The notes beneath the pieces are model-generated. The model worked only from the letters and a program-made list of their open reading frames with translations, was not told the DNA's origin and searched no databases. From NCBI GenBank assembly GCA_003251535.1, contig QKFD01000109.1:30058-94057 (forward strand): a stretch of DNA of 64,000 bases, written 5' to 3'. This DNA is from Chromatiales bacterium. Its GTDB lineage: Bacteria; Pseudomonadota; Gammaproteobacteria; Thiohalomonadales; Thiohalomonadaceae. Positions 32,070 through 39,575 of the stretch are shown piece after piece. Position 1 is the stretch's first letter. Every line of letters starts with the position of its first letter. Made by a program: the position numbers and the translations under genes.

Positions 32070-32897
32070 TCAACTGGGTCGATGCGGGCTCCCAGCCCCC
32101 TGCGGGCGACCCGCCAGGGAGGGGGTGAGCGCCAAGGCGCCGCTGGGGGTGGGGTGGAGCGAGACGGTGAGGCCGTAGAGCCGTTCGATGTTGGCGGGGG
32201 TCACCACGGCGGCCGGCGGCCCCTCTGCCACCACCTGCCCCTGGTGCAGCAGCAGGGCGCGGCTGGCCGCCCCCAGGGCGTGGTCGGGGTAGTGGGTCGA
32301 TTTGATGAAGGCGCGCCCCTCGGCGGCCAGCGCCTGGACCAGCGCCAACAGCCGCCACTGGTTGCCGTAGTCGAGGCCGGTGACCGGCTCATCCATGATG
32401 ATGAGCGACGCCTCTTGGGCCAGGGCGCGGGCGATGAGGCAGAGCTGCCGCTGGCCGCCGGAGAGTTCGGTATAGATACGGTCGGCCAGTGACTCGATAC
32501 CGAGCCGGGCCAGCGCCTCGGCCACCGCCCGATGGTCGGTGGCGCGCAATCCGCCATAGAGGCCCCGCTGCGGGATCCGCCCCAGGGCGACCAGATCACG
32601 CACCCGATAGGGGAAGGGCACCGCCTGGATCTGCGGTACGTAGGCCACCTGACGGGCGATGTCGCGCCGCCGCCAGCGACTGAGCAGTTGCCCCCCCAGC
32701 CGCACCTCTCCAGCGAGGGGGGTCAGCAGACCCAGGAGCAGCTTGAGCAGGGTGCTCTTGCCGCAGCCATTGGCCCCCAGCAGGGCCAACACCTCGCCGG
32801 CGCGGATATCGAGATCGACCCCCGCCAGCACCGGCTGCCCCCTGCCACTGGGATAGGCGTAGCGCAGACCGCGGGCGGAGAGCAGGGGCGCACTCAT
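32070..32897 (-). CDS. FecE/MolC-type ABC importer ATPase
   Basis: ATG 32897 overlaps the permease stop by 4 bp and gives 275 residues. Walker A is GANGCGKST, the Q-loop lies in VAYVPQIQAVPFPYRV, the signature is ELSGGQRQL, Walker B is ASLIIMDEPVTGLD, and the switch His is in STHYPDHALGA. This is the standard FecE/BtuD/MolC type. The last 20 residues are Gly/Pro/Arg-rich and probably disordered. It would drive uptake through the adjacent FecCD permease. Coupled order binding protein, permease, ATPase is the usual class II importer operon. Confidence 0.93.
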   Translation of the reverse strand: MSAPLLSARGLRYAYPSGRGQPVLAGVDLDIRAGEVLALLGANGCGKSTLLKLLLGLLTPLAGEVRLGGQLLSRWRRRDIARQVAYVPQIQAVPFPYRVRDLVALGRIPQRGLYGGLRATDHRAVAEALARLGIESLADRIYTELSGGQRQLCLIARALAQEASLIIMDEPVTGLDYGNQWRLLALVQALAAEGRAFIKSTHYPDHALGAASRALLLHQGQVVAEGPPAAVVTPANIERLYGLTVSLHPTPSGALALTPSLAGRPQGAGSPHRPS

Positions 32898-33961
32898 GTC
32901 GCCCACCCCTGCCGCACCCGACGCAACATCAGCAGGAAGAGCGGCAGCCCCACCAGCTCGGTCACCACCCCGATGGGTAGCTCCGCATCGGTCAGCCCCC
33001 GCGCCACGCCGTCGGCGGCGAGCAGAAACAGCCCGCCGAGCAGGGCACTGGCCGGTATCAAGTAGCGGTTTAGCGGCCCCACCAGCAGGCGGGCGATGTG
33101 GGGGGCGAGTAGCCCCACCCAACCGATCATCCCCGCCAGCGCCACGGTGAGGGCGGAGGCGATGGTGGCGCAGAGGATCACCCCACCCCGCACCGCCGCC
33201 ACCGGTACCCCCAGCGTGGCCGCCTCATCGTCCCCCATGGCGAGGGCGTCGAGCGCCCGCCCCAACAGCGCCAAGCCGGCCACCCCCAGCAACATGAAGG
33301 GGGCGTAACGGCCCAGCTCCGCCAGGTCTACCTGACCCAGAGAGCCCATCAGCCAGTAGACGATGGCCGGCAGCTGTTCGTAGGGATCCGCCAGATACTT
33401 GACCAGCGCCAGCAGCCCGGAGAAGAGGGCGCCGGAGAAGATCCCCCCCAACACCAGCATCACCGCCGCCCGCACCCCAAACAGCCGGCCGATGCCGACC
33501 CCGATGGCCACCGCCGCCAAACCACCCACCACGGCGCTCAGCTGCACCAGGCTCCAGCTATCGAACGCCACCAGCCCGAGGGCCGCCCCGAACGACGCCC
33601 CGGCCAGCACGCCGAGGATGCCCGGCGAGACCAGCGGATTGGCAAACACCGCCTGGTAGGCGGCGCCGGAGCTGGCCAAGGAGGCGCCAATCAACACCGC
33701 CGCCACCACCCGCGGCAGACGGATCTCCCACACCAGGGAGTGGAGCAGCTGGTACTGCTCCGACGGCATCGACTGCCACCCCAGCAGGGCGAGGAGAAAG
33801 TCCAGCAGTTCGCCCCAGGCCACGGGGTAACGCCCCAGCTGCAACGCCAGCAGCATCGCCAGCGGCAACACCAGCAGCAGCGCCCATAGGGCGAGACGGG
33901 CCGGCGGCTGGCGCCCCCTCGCGGGGGCCGCGGCGGGGGTCAAGGTGGCTGCGCTACCCAC
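32894..33961 (-). CDS. FecCD/BtuC-type ABC importer permease
   Basis: The GTG-started 355-residue protein has about ten membrane helices and family landmarks: LVWEIRLPRVVAAVLIGASL near 95-115, SGAAYQAVFANPLVSPGILG directly after, and LGVPVAAVRGGVILCATIAS, the ATPase-contact region. GWVGLLAPHIARLLVGPLNR is the conserved segment near the C-terminus. It forms the homodimeric channel of a class II importer for siderophores, cobalamin, heme or, in the MolB branch, molybdate/tungstate. Only 3 bp separate it from the binding-protein gene, and it overlaps the ATPase gene. Confidence 0.93.
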   Translation of the reverse strand: MGSAATLTPAAAPARGRQPPARLALWALLLVLPLAMLLALQLGRYPVAWGELLDFLLALLGWQSMPSEQYQLLHSLVWEIRLPRVVAAVLIGASLASSGAAYQAVFANPLVSPGILGVLAGASFGAALGLVAFDSWSLVQLSAVVGGLAAVAIGVGIGRLFGVRAAVMLVLGGIFSGALFSGLLALVKYLADPYEQLPAIVYWLMGSLGQVDLAELGRYAPFMLLGVAGLALLGRALDALAMGDDEAATLGVPVAAVRGGVILCATIASALTVALAGMIGWVGLLAPHIARLLVGPLNRYLIPASALLGGLFLLAADGVARGLTDAELPIGVVTELVGLPLFLLMLRRVRQGWAT

Positions 33962-33964
33962 CGC

Positions 33965-35050
33965 TTAGCCCCCCGCGCGTCCCAGTAGCTCGGCAAGTTG
34001 GGCGTCGCTCAACTCCAGGCCGAAGAAGAGGCGGTAGAAGGTGCGGGTCTCGGCCGGCAGATCGAGCGCCAGGCGATCGGGATAGAGGGCCGCGGCCAAC
34101 CACTGGATCCCCAGTGCGCGCATGAAGGAGGGGGGACGGTCGAGCCAGTTGAGGGGGCGCCGCGGGACATCGAGCACCCGCTGGTGACGGAAGGCGCTGA
34201 GCCCCTCCCAACGCTCATCGACAGAGGCGTTGTCGATGAACAGGGGGTCCTGGGCGATCACCACCTGTGGGTCCCACAGCACCACCTGCTCCATCCCTAC
34301 CCGCTCCTGACCCACCATCGAGCGGGGCTGGCAGCGGTAGACGTTGTATCCCCCGGCAAGGGCGATGGGCTCGCTATGGAACGAGGTGTGGCAGTCGGTC
34401 GCCAGTCCATCGGGGCTCTCGGCGTAGTAGACCCGGACCCGCTCCGCCTCGGGGATACCCGCCACCGCCCCCTCCACCCGCGCCAAGGCGCGGCGGATGT
34501 AGTCGGCCAACTCCTTGCCACGCGCCTCGCGCCCCACCAGGCGGCCGACAAACTCAAAGGCGGGGGGCCAGTCGGCCAGGGTATCGAGCTTGACGTAGAC
34601 CACGGGGATGCCGGCCTTGCGGAACGGCGCCTCGATCCCGGCGGGATCGAGATCGGAAAAGGCGTTCTGCCAGGCCAGGGCAACATCGGGTTGCAGCTTC
34701 AGCAGCACCTCAGGGTTGACCTGGCGGCCGTGGCCCATGGCGCTCCCGACCACCGGCAGGCCATGCAGCGCAGGGGGGAGAAAGGCCTCGCTACCGGGGG
34801 TGAAGGGCATATTGAGGGCACTGACCAGGCTGGGGTCGATGGCCAGCAGGAGCGCCGTCAGGGGCGGCGCCGCGCCGAACGGCCGCGTTACCTGCTCCGG
34901 CACCGCCACCACGCGCCCGGCCATATCGGTGACCTCCCGGGCGGCGACCCCACTGCTGGCGAGCAGCGCCAAGGTTGTCAGCAGGAGCAGACGGGCGGGG
35001 CTGAGCCAGGAGCGGCGCCGGGCTAGGGGCTGCGGGGAGGTGGCGGACAT
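33965..35050 (-). CDS. periplasmic binding protein of a FecCD-type importer, candidate molybdate/tungstate or metal-chelate binder
   Basis: ATG 35050 follows GAGGAG; the 361-residue product has a signal peptide (LLLLTTLALLASSGVAA). The fold is cluster A-II: REVTDMAGRVVAVPEQVTRP at the start, LLKLQPDVALAW, and the long-helix linker DYIRRALARVEGAVAGIPEA. WLDRPPSFMRALGIQWLAAA precedes the C-terminal end shared with the fragment at 1-378. MolA-type proteins of this fold bind molybdate or tungstate, others bind siderophores; residues do not settle which. The adjoining intergenic region has three ModE-box-like repeats, one only 16 bp before the start codon, which favours molybdenum control. It opens the series running through the TonB receptor to nifQ. 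Confidence 0.9.
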   Translation of the reverse strand: MSATSPQPLARRRSWLSPARLLLLTTLALLASSGVAAREVTDMAGRVVAVPEQVTRPFGAAPPLTALLLAIDPSLVSALNMPFTPGSEAFLPPALHGLPVVGSAMGHGRQVNPEVLLKLQPDVALAWQNAFSDLDPAGIEAPFRKAGIPVVYVKLDTLADWPPAFEFVGRLVGREARGKELADYIRRALARVEGAVAGIPEAERVRVYYAESPDGLATDCHTSFHSEPIALAGGYNVYRCQPRSMVGQERVGMEQVVLWDPQVVIAQDPLFIDNASVDERWEGLSAFRHQRVLDVPRRPLNWLDRPPSFMRALGIQWLAAALYPDRLALDLPAETRTFYRLFFGLELSDAQLAELLGRAGG

Positions 35051-35065
35051 GGGACTCCTCGATTT

Positions 35066-35089
35066 CGCTATATACATAAATACATAACG
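35066..35089 (-). promoter_or_regulatory. ModE-box-like inverted repeat 1
   Basis: CGCTATATA (35066-35074) and TACATAACG (35081-35089) flank a 6-base spacer; 7 of 9 arm positions are symmetric. The form CG(C/T)TAT(A/G)TA...TACATAACG agrees with my recollection of the E. coli ModE operator. It lies 16 bp before the binding-protein start codon, a position suited to molybdate-dependent repression. Confidence 0.65.
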
Positions 35090-35128
35090 CCCACCGGCTA
35101 CCGGCCCCTCCCTTGGCCGCCGCGGCCA

Positions 35129-35158
35129 TAGCGTTATGTCCGTTTATACATAACGCTA
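35129..35158. promoter_or_regulatory. ModE-box-like inverted repeat 2 (perfect)
   Basis: TAGCGTTATGT (35129-35139) and ACATAACGCTA (35148-35158) are exact reverse complements around an 8-base spacer. This is the best of the three sites and shares the ACATAACG half with site 1. It probably overlaps or lies just upstream of the promoter for the minus-strand operon. Confidence 0.7.
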
Positions 35159-35259
35159 CTGAAGCAAGGTGAATGCCAATGCCCCGTCTAGGTCGGGATC
35201 GGCCGCTAACCCTAGGAGGGCGGTGGCCCGAACAGCTGCCCCCCAGCCCGCACCGGGGG

Positions 35260-35288
35260 TAGCGTTATGTTCGAAAAGTGATAACGGA
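35260..35288 (+). promoter_or_regulatory. ModE-box-like inverted repeat 3 (imperfect)
   Basis: TAGCGTTATGT at 35260-35270 is identical to the left arm of site 2. The right half is degraded to TGATAACG (35279-35286) after an 8-base spacer. It lies 90 bp before the divergent gene at 35378, so that gene may share the control. Confidence 0.55.
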
Positions 35289-35377
35289 CGTCGGCTTTCC
35301 CACCAAGGCCCGCCCCTTCAGCCCATCCGCCAACTCCCTTACACTGCGCCCATTGAGTCTCTTGTGAAGGTATTGCC

Positions 35378-35872
35378 GTGTCTGTCCTCACCTGCGCCGA
35401 GTTTGACCTCCCTCAGCTGGCCCACCTGTTTGATCGCTTCGGCGCCACCCTGCGGCAGGTCACCGACGACCAAGCCATCGAGGGAAGTTGGTTCGGTGAA
35501 CCCGAGGCGGGCTTGGTGGGCAAGACCGTGGTAGTGCGCGGCGATACCCCGGTCCACTCGGCGCTCCATGAGGCGTGTCACCTGTTCTGCATGGATGCCC
35601 AACGCCGCGCCAGCCTCCACACGGATGCCGGCGGCGACTACGACGAGGAGAACGGTGTCTGCTATCTCCAGATCCTGCTGGCCGATCAGCTCCCCACCAT
35701 GGGCGAGGCGCGGATGCTGGCGGATATGGATAGCTGGGGCTATACCTTCCGCCTCGGCTCCGCCCGCGCCTGGTTTGAGCAGGATGCCAGTGACGCCCGC
35801 ACCTGGTTGGTGGAGCACGGTCTGCTCACCCCTACCGGCGTGCTCACCTTCCGGATGCGCGAGCCGGATTGA
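35378..35872 (+). CDS. HEACH-motif protein, possible zinc metallopeptidase-like
   Basis: GTG 35378 opens a 164-residue protein without a signal peptide. HSALHEACHLFCMDAQRRAS carries H-E-x-x-H, the zincin signature, and the acidic segment DAGGDYDEENGVCYLQILLA follows about 25 residues later, where a third ligand could lie. Size is small for a peptidase, so it might bind metal without proteolysis. It is divergent from the importer operon and has a ModE-like site 90 bp upstream. Function unknown; the motif itself is clear. Confidence 0.65.
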   Translation: MSVLTCAEFDLPQLAHLFDRFGATLRQVTDDQAIEGSWFGEPEAGLVGKTVVVRGDTPVHSALHEACHLFCMDAQRRASLHTDAGGDYDEENGVCYLQILLADQLPTMGEARMLADMDSWGYTFRLGSARAWFEQDASDARTWLVEHGLLTPTGVLTFRMREPD

Positions 35873-35947
35873 CGGCGTGCCCGCTGGACGCGCCGGCGCC
35901 GAGGGGAGTTAACTAGACTTGCCGTAGCCACGGGGGAGGGGCCGTCG

Positions 35948-36235
35948 ATGAACTTTGAATCGATCCACAACTACTACGAGCGCCTGGTGATAGAAGAGAT
36001 CATGGATACCCTGGTACGGGACCAGGGGGTAGTCAACCAAGATCTCCTGGAAGATGTCGCCTGCGTCGCCCTCAATCGGCTGCCACCCCGCTATGTGCGG
36101 TTCGAGGTGGACATGGCCTTCTACATGACCACCGAGGAGCGGGAACAGATGGAGAATGCCATCCATGAGGCGGTGGCCTTTGCCTGGCAGTTCGTCTCCT
36201 CACGACATCAACGGGATGTAGCGCACGAGGAGTGA
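35948..36235 (+). CDS. ComFB-domain protein
   Basis: The 95-residue product matches ComFB proteins: SIHNYYERLVIEEIMDTLVR, DLLEDVACVALNRLPPRYVR and FEVDMAFYMTTEEREQMENA. ComFB is named from the Bacillus competence operon, but in proteobacteria the family is widespread and functionally undefined; in cyanobacteria some members bind cyclic dinucleotides. It lies 4 bp before pgl on the same strand, so it is probably co-transcribed with pgl-glk-apaG and could link signalling to sugar metabolism, an inference. Confidence 0.85.
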   Translation: MNFESIHNYYERLVIEEIMDTLVRDQGVVNQDLLEDVACVALNRLPPRYVRFEVDMAFYMTTEEREQMENAIHEAVAFAWQFVSSRHQRDVAHEE

Positions 36236-36239
36236 GGTC

Positions 36240-36986
36240 ATGGAGGGGAATATGCACATCCTGGCTGATGAGGCGGCGTTATTTACCGCCTCTGCCCGAC
36301 GGGTGGTGGAGATTGGGCGGGCGGCCATCGCCAGCCGCGGTGGTTTCCACCTGGCGTTAGCCGGCGGCAATACACCGCGCGGCCTCTACCTGCGGCTGAT
36401 CCAACCCGATCTAGCCACCCTCATCGACTGGTCACGGGTCCACGTCTGGTTCGGCGACGAGCGGACCGTCCCCCCTGATCACGAACAGAGCAACTACCGC
36501 ATGGCGGCGGAGAGCCTGCTGACGGCGGTCCCCATCCCACCGGAGCAGGTCCACCGGATGGAGGGCGAACTCCCCCCAGAACAGGCGGCAGAGCGCTACG
36601 GCGCGCAGCTGGAACAGGGGCTGCCGCGCAGTCAGAACAACAGTGCCCAACTCGACCTCGCCCTGCTCGGGCTGGGGCCCGATGGCCACATCGCCTCGCT
36701 CTTCCCCGGCACAGACATCCTCCACCGACGCCGCTCCGTGGCGGCGGTCTATGTCCCCCATCTCGACACCTGGCGCCTCAGCCTCACCCTGCCGGTGCTC
36801 AACAGCGCCCGCCACCTGCTGCTGCTGGTGAGCGGCCAGAAAAAGGCCGATGTGATCCGCCATCTGATGCAGCGCTGCCCAGACGCCGCCCCACTGCCGG
36901 TGCAGCTGCTCCAACCGAGTGGCGAACTGGAGTGGTTTCTGGATGCCAACGCCGCCCGCCATCTACCGCGTGAGGTCGCTGTGTGA
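36240..36986 (+). CDS. pgl: 6-phosphogluconolactonase
   Basis: The 248-residue protein is DevB-type: FHLALAGGNTPRGLYLRLIQ, RVHVWFGDERTVPPDHEQSN (active-site GDER-x-V-P motif), DLALLGLGPDGHIASLFPGT and SARHLLLLVSGQKKADVI. It hydrolyses 6-phosphogluconolactone in the pentose phosphate or Entner-Doudoroff route. A second ATG at 36252, following GGAGGGG, could be the real start, which would shorten it by four residues. It overlaps glk by GTGA. No zwf or edd gene is within view. Confidence 0.95.
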   Translation: MEGNMHILADEAALFTASARRVVEIGRAAIASRGGFHLALAGGNTPRGLYLRLIQPDLATLIDWSRVHVWFGDERTVPPDHEQSNYRMAAESLLTAVPIPPEQVHRMEGELPPEQAAERYGAQLEQGLPRSQNNSAQLDLALLGLGPDGHIASLFPGTDILHRRRSVAAVYVPHLDTWRLSLTLPVLNSARHLLLLVSGQKKADVIRHLMQRCPDAAPLPVQLLQPSGELEWFLDANAARHLPREVAV

Positions 36987-37981
36987 GGGTACTGGCCGGC
37001 GATATCGGTGGCACCAAGACCCTCTTGCGGCTGGCAGAGGTGGATCCGCGGCAGCCGCACGGGGTGCGCCTCCTGGCGGAGTCACGCTTTGAGAGCGCCG
37101 CCTATCGGGACCTCACCGATATGGTGCAGGAGTTCTTGGGCGCCAACGGGCGGGGCGAGGGGCTGCACGCCGCCTGCTTTGGTGTCGCCGGTCCAGTCCT
37201 GGGGGATGGCCAGCGGCAGCAGGCGCAACTCACCAACCTCCCTTGGCGGCTCGATTCGCAGCAGCTGGCCGCCGATCTCCAGCTCCCCGCGGTACGCCTC
37301 ATTAACGACTTCCAAGCCATGGGTTACGGTATCGAGGCGCTGGGACCCGACGACCTGGTGCCCCTCCAAACGGCCCCCATCGACCCCCAGGCGCCGCGGG
37401 TGGTACTGGGGGCCGGCACCGGGTTGGGGGTGGCCCTGCTCATCCCCACCGCCGCCCACTATGAGGTCTACCCCACCGAGGGGGGCCACACCGACTTCGC
37501 CCCCCGCGATGGGCAGCAGGAGGCGCTGCTGCACCACCTGCGCCCCCTCTTTGGCCGGGTCTCCTATGAGCGGATCGTCTCTGGCCCTGGCCTGGTGGCC
37601 ATCTACCGCTTTCTACTGGACCAGGCCGGGGCGGCCCAGCAGACCGATCCGCTGCTCGCCGCCGCCGATCCCGCGGCCGCCATCTCCCATCAAGCCATCG
37701 TGGCGGCCGACTCCCGAGCGGCAGCGGCCCTCCATCTATTCGTCACCATCTACGGCGCCTTTGCCGGCGACCTTGCCCTCACCACGTTGGCCCGGGGAGG
37801 GGTCTTCGTGGCGGGCGGGATCGCCCCAAAGATCATCGACCGCTTGAGAAATGGTGAATTCATCTCCAACTTTCGGGACAAGGGGCGTATGCGGCCGCTG
37901 GTGGAGCAGATGTCGGTGCAGGTAGTCATCAACCAACAGACCGGCCTGCTCGGTGCCACCCTGGCCGCCAGCCGTCTTTGA
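36983..37981 (+). CDS. glk: glucokinase
   Basis: GTG 36983 overlaps the pgl stop by 4 bp. The 332-residue protein has the Glk phosphate-1 motif VLAGDIGGTKTLLRLAE, AACFGVAGPVLGDGQ, LINDFQAMGYGIEAL, the adenosine-site GAGTGLGVALLIP, EGGHTDFAPRD, and GGVFVAGGIAPKI near the end. It phosphorylates glucose with ATP in the cytoplasm. Pairing with pgl gives the entry and third steps of hexose oxidation in one transcript; the intervening dehydrogenase must lie elsewhere. Confidence 0.95.
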   Translation: MRVLAGDIGGTKTLLRLAEVDPRQPHGVRLLAESRFESAAYRDLTDMVQEFLGANGRGEGLHAACFGVAGPVLGDGQRQQAQLTNLPWRLDSQQLAADLQLPAVRLINDFQAMGYGIEALGPDDLVPLQTAPIDPQAPRVVLGAGTGLGVALLIPTAAHYEVYPTEGGHTDFAPRDGQQEALLHHLRPLFGRVSYERIVSGPGLVAIYRFLLDQAGAAQQTDPLLAAADPAAAISHQAIVAADSRAAAALHLFVTIYGAFAGDLALTTLARGGVFVAGGIAPKIIDRLRNGEFISNFRDKGRMRPLVEQMSVQVVINQQTGLLGATLAASRL

Positions 37982-37995
37982 CCGGGAGAACTGCC

Positions 37996-38379
37996 ATGCA
38001 GCAGGAACATGAGCATCAGATAGAGATCGACATCCAGACCAGCTATGTCGAAGAGCAGTCGGACCCGGATGAGTCCCGTTACGTCTTTTCTTACACCGTG
38101 ACCATCCGCAACACCGGCCTGATACCCGCCAAACTACTCACCCGCCACTGGGTGATCACCGATGGCGATGGCCGAGTGCAGGAGGTGCGGGGGTCCGGTG
38201 TGGTGGGTGAGCAACCCTACCTGGAGCCGGGGGGCTCGTTCCGCTACACCAGCGGCACGGTGTTGGAGACCCCGGTGGGCACGATGGAGGGGAGTTACCA
38301 GATGTTGGGGGATGATGGTGCCCGCTTCGACGCCCCGATCCCCGCCTTTACCCTCTCCCTGCCCCACACCTTGCACTGA
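37996..38379 (+). CDS. apaG: ApaG
   Basis: ATG 37996 with GGGAG upstream gives 127 residues, the usual length. Signature segments are IEIDIQTSYVEEQSDPDESR, YTVTIRNTGLIPAKLLTRHW and SGTVLETPVGTMEGSYQM. ApaG is a fibronectin-III-like protein historically linked to Co/Mg efflux and Ap4A metabolism, with molecular role unresolved. In many gammaproteobacteria it lies with ksgA-apaH; here it follows glk by 14 bp, an unusual neighbour. Confidence 0.95.
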   Translation: MQQEHEHQIEIDIQTSYVEEQSDPDESRYVFSYTVTIRNTGLIPAKLLTRHWVITDGDGRVQEVRGSGVVGEQPYLEPGGSFRYTSGTVLETPVGTMEGSYQMLGDDGARFDAPIPAFTLSLPHTLH

Positions 38380-38381
38380 GT

Positions 38382-38402
38382 GGCGGGCGGGCCTCGCCCG
38401 CC
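38382..38402 (+). terminator. hairpin after apaG
   Basis: GGCGGGCG (38382-38389) and CGCCCGCC (38395-38402) form an 8-bp stem with a GGCCT loop directly after the apaG stop. It lacks a T-run, so pausing or mRNA stabilisation is as likely as termination. Confidence 0.45.
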
Positions 38403-38423
38403 TACCCACGGCAGACAGACGAT

Positions 38424-39062
38424 ATGTCCTTGAAACAGAGCTATACCCTGCTCGCCCCGCTCTACGATCTGGTGGTGGCCCGCGCCAGTGAGCCGATGCG
38501 GCGCCAGAGCCTGCTATCGCTGCACGGTTTCCGTGGCCGGGTGCTGCTGCCCGGCATCGGTAGCGGGCTCGATATCCCCCATCTGCCGGCCGGCCCCCAC
38601 TATGTCGGCCTCGATCTCACCCCGGCCATGCTGGCCCGCGCCCGCCGCCGGGCCGTGGGCCGTAATGACATCACCCTCCACCAGGGGGATGCCATGGCAC
38701 TGCCCTACCCCGCGGGCAGCTTCGATCGGGTGGTGCTCCACCTCATCCTCGCGGTGGTCCCGCAGCCGGAGCGGCTACTACAGGAGGTGGAGCGGGTGGT
38801 AAAACCGGGGGGACGCATCATCATCCTCGATAAGTTCCTCCGCCCTGGCCAGCGCGCCCCGCTGCGTCGCGGCCTTAGCTGCATCTCCCGCCATATCGCC
38901 ACCCGTACCGATGTGGTGTTTGAGGAGGTGTTGGGCCACTGTCCCCAGCTCCAGCTGCATGGGGATCGTCCGGTGCTGGCGGGGGGGTGGTTTCGCCACA
39001 TAGAGTTGGTGCGCCAGGGGGGCGTGGCCGACCCCGCCGAGATCGAGACCTCAGCCGCGTAG
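38424..39062 (+). CDS. class I SAM-dependent methyltransferase (UbiE-like fold)
   Basis: The 212-residue protein shows SAM motif I as RVLLPGIGSGLDIPHL, where the usual E/D-x-G-x-G-x-G is altered to P-G-I-G-S-G. The next motifs are VGLDLTPAMLARARRRA and LHQGDAMALPYPAGSFDRVV, then VKPGGRIIILDKFL. The opening QSYTLLAPLYDLVVA is common to Methyltransf_11 proteins acting on small lipophilic acceptors. The substrate is not evident. Its 3' end overlaps the opposite-strand gene at 39051-39356 by 12 bp. Confidence 0.87.
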   Translation: MSLKQSYTLLAPLYDLVVARASEPMRRQSLLSLHGFRGRVLLPGIGSGLDIPHLPAGPHYVGLDLTPAMLARARRRAVGRNDITLHQGDAMALPYPAGSFDRVVLHLILAVVPQPERLLQEVERVVKPGGRIIILDKFLRPGQRAPLRRGLSCISRHIATRTDVVFEEVLGHCPQLQLHGDRPVLAGGWFRHIELVRQGGVADPAEIETSAA

Positions 39063-39356
39063 GCGGCGTTTGGCGGCCTGGAGCTGGACGTAATCCCGTA
39101 GGTCGGAGAGGAAGAACTGGCGATTCTCGTCGTAGCGGAAGTGGGCAGCGGTGGCGCTATCGCCGTGGGTGTAGCGCTCGGCCACCTCTAGGAAGGGGCT
39201 CGGCAGGGAGCGGTTGAACTCGGAGGGGAGGCTAAGTAACCGCACCACCCGCTCGAAGGGGAAGCGCAACCGTTCGCCCCGTGGCTCGGCGGGCACGGTG
39301 AGGGGCTGTTCATAGAGCCGAAACAGGCTCAGATAGTCGTCGATATCGGGCTGCAT
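39051..39356 (-). CDS. hypothetical 101-residue protein
   Basis: ATG 39356 opens a soluble protein rich in charged and aromatic residues: MQPDIDDYLSLFRLYEQP, RLRFPFERVVRLLSLPSEFN and FFLSDLRDYVQLQAAKRRLR. A longer open frame extends upstream but runs against the divergent Fe-S gene and loses coding character. No family is recognised. It converges with the methyltransferase gene with overlapping stops. The absence of a strong ribosome site makes the exact start uncertain. Confidence 0.55.
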   Translation of the reverse strand: MQPDIDDYLSLFRLYEQPLTVPAEPRGERLRFPFERVVRLLSLPSEFNRSLPSPFLEVAERYTHGDSATAAHFRYDENRQFFLSDLRDYVQLQAAKRRLRG

Positions 39357-39575
39357 GGCAGCACTTCTGTTCAAGAAACGGGCCAGCCCCCAACCCCAGA
39401 GATTATTTGGCCCGAACCGCCCCCGCCCCCCCGCTTTGTCGCAAAGCCAACAGAGCAAACCGCCCAGTTCGGTACATTTCACCCCGCCCCCAGGGATAAA
39501 CCGCTTGGCTAGAGGGGTTGTGAGACGACCCCCTACCTGGCACCTAAATTGCCCGCAACGGGAAAAGGAGGTGCC

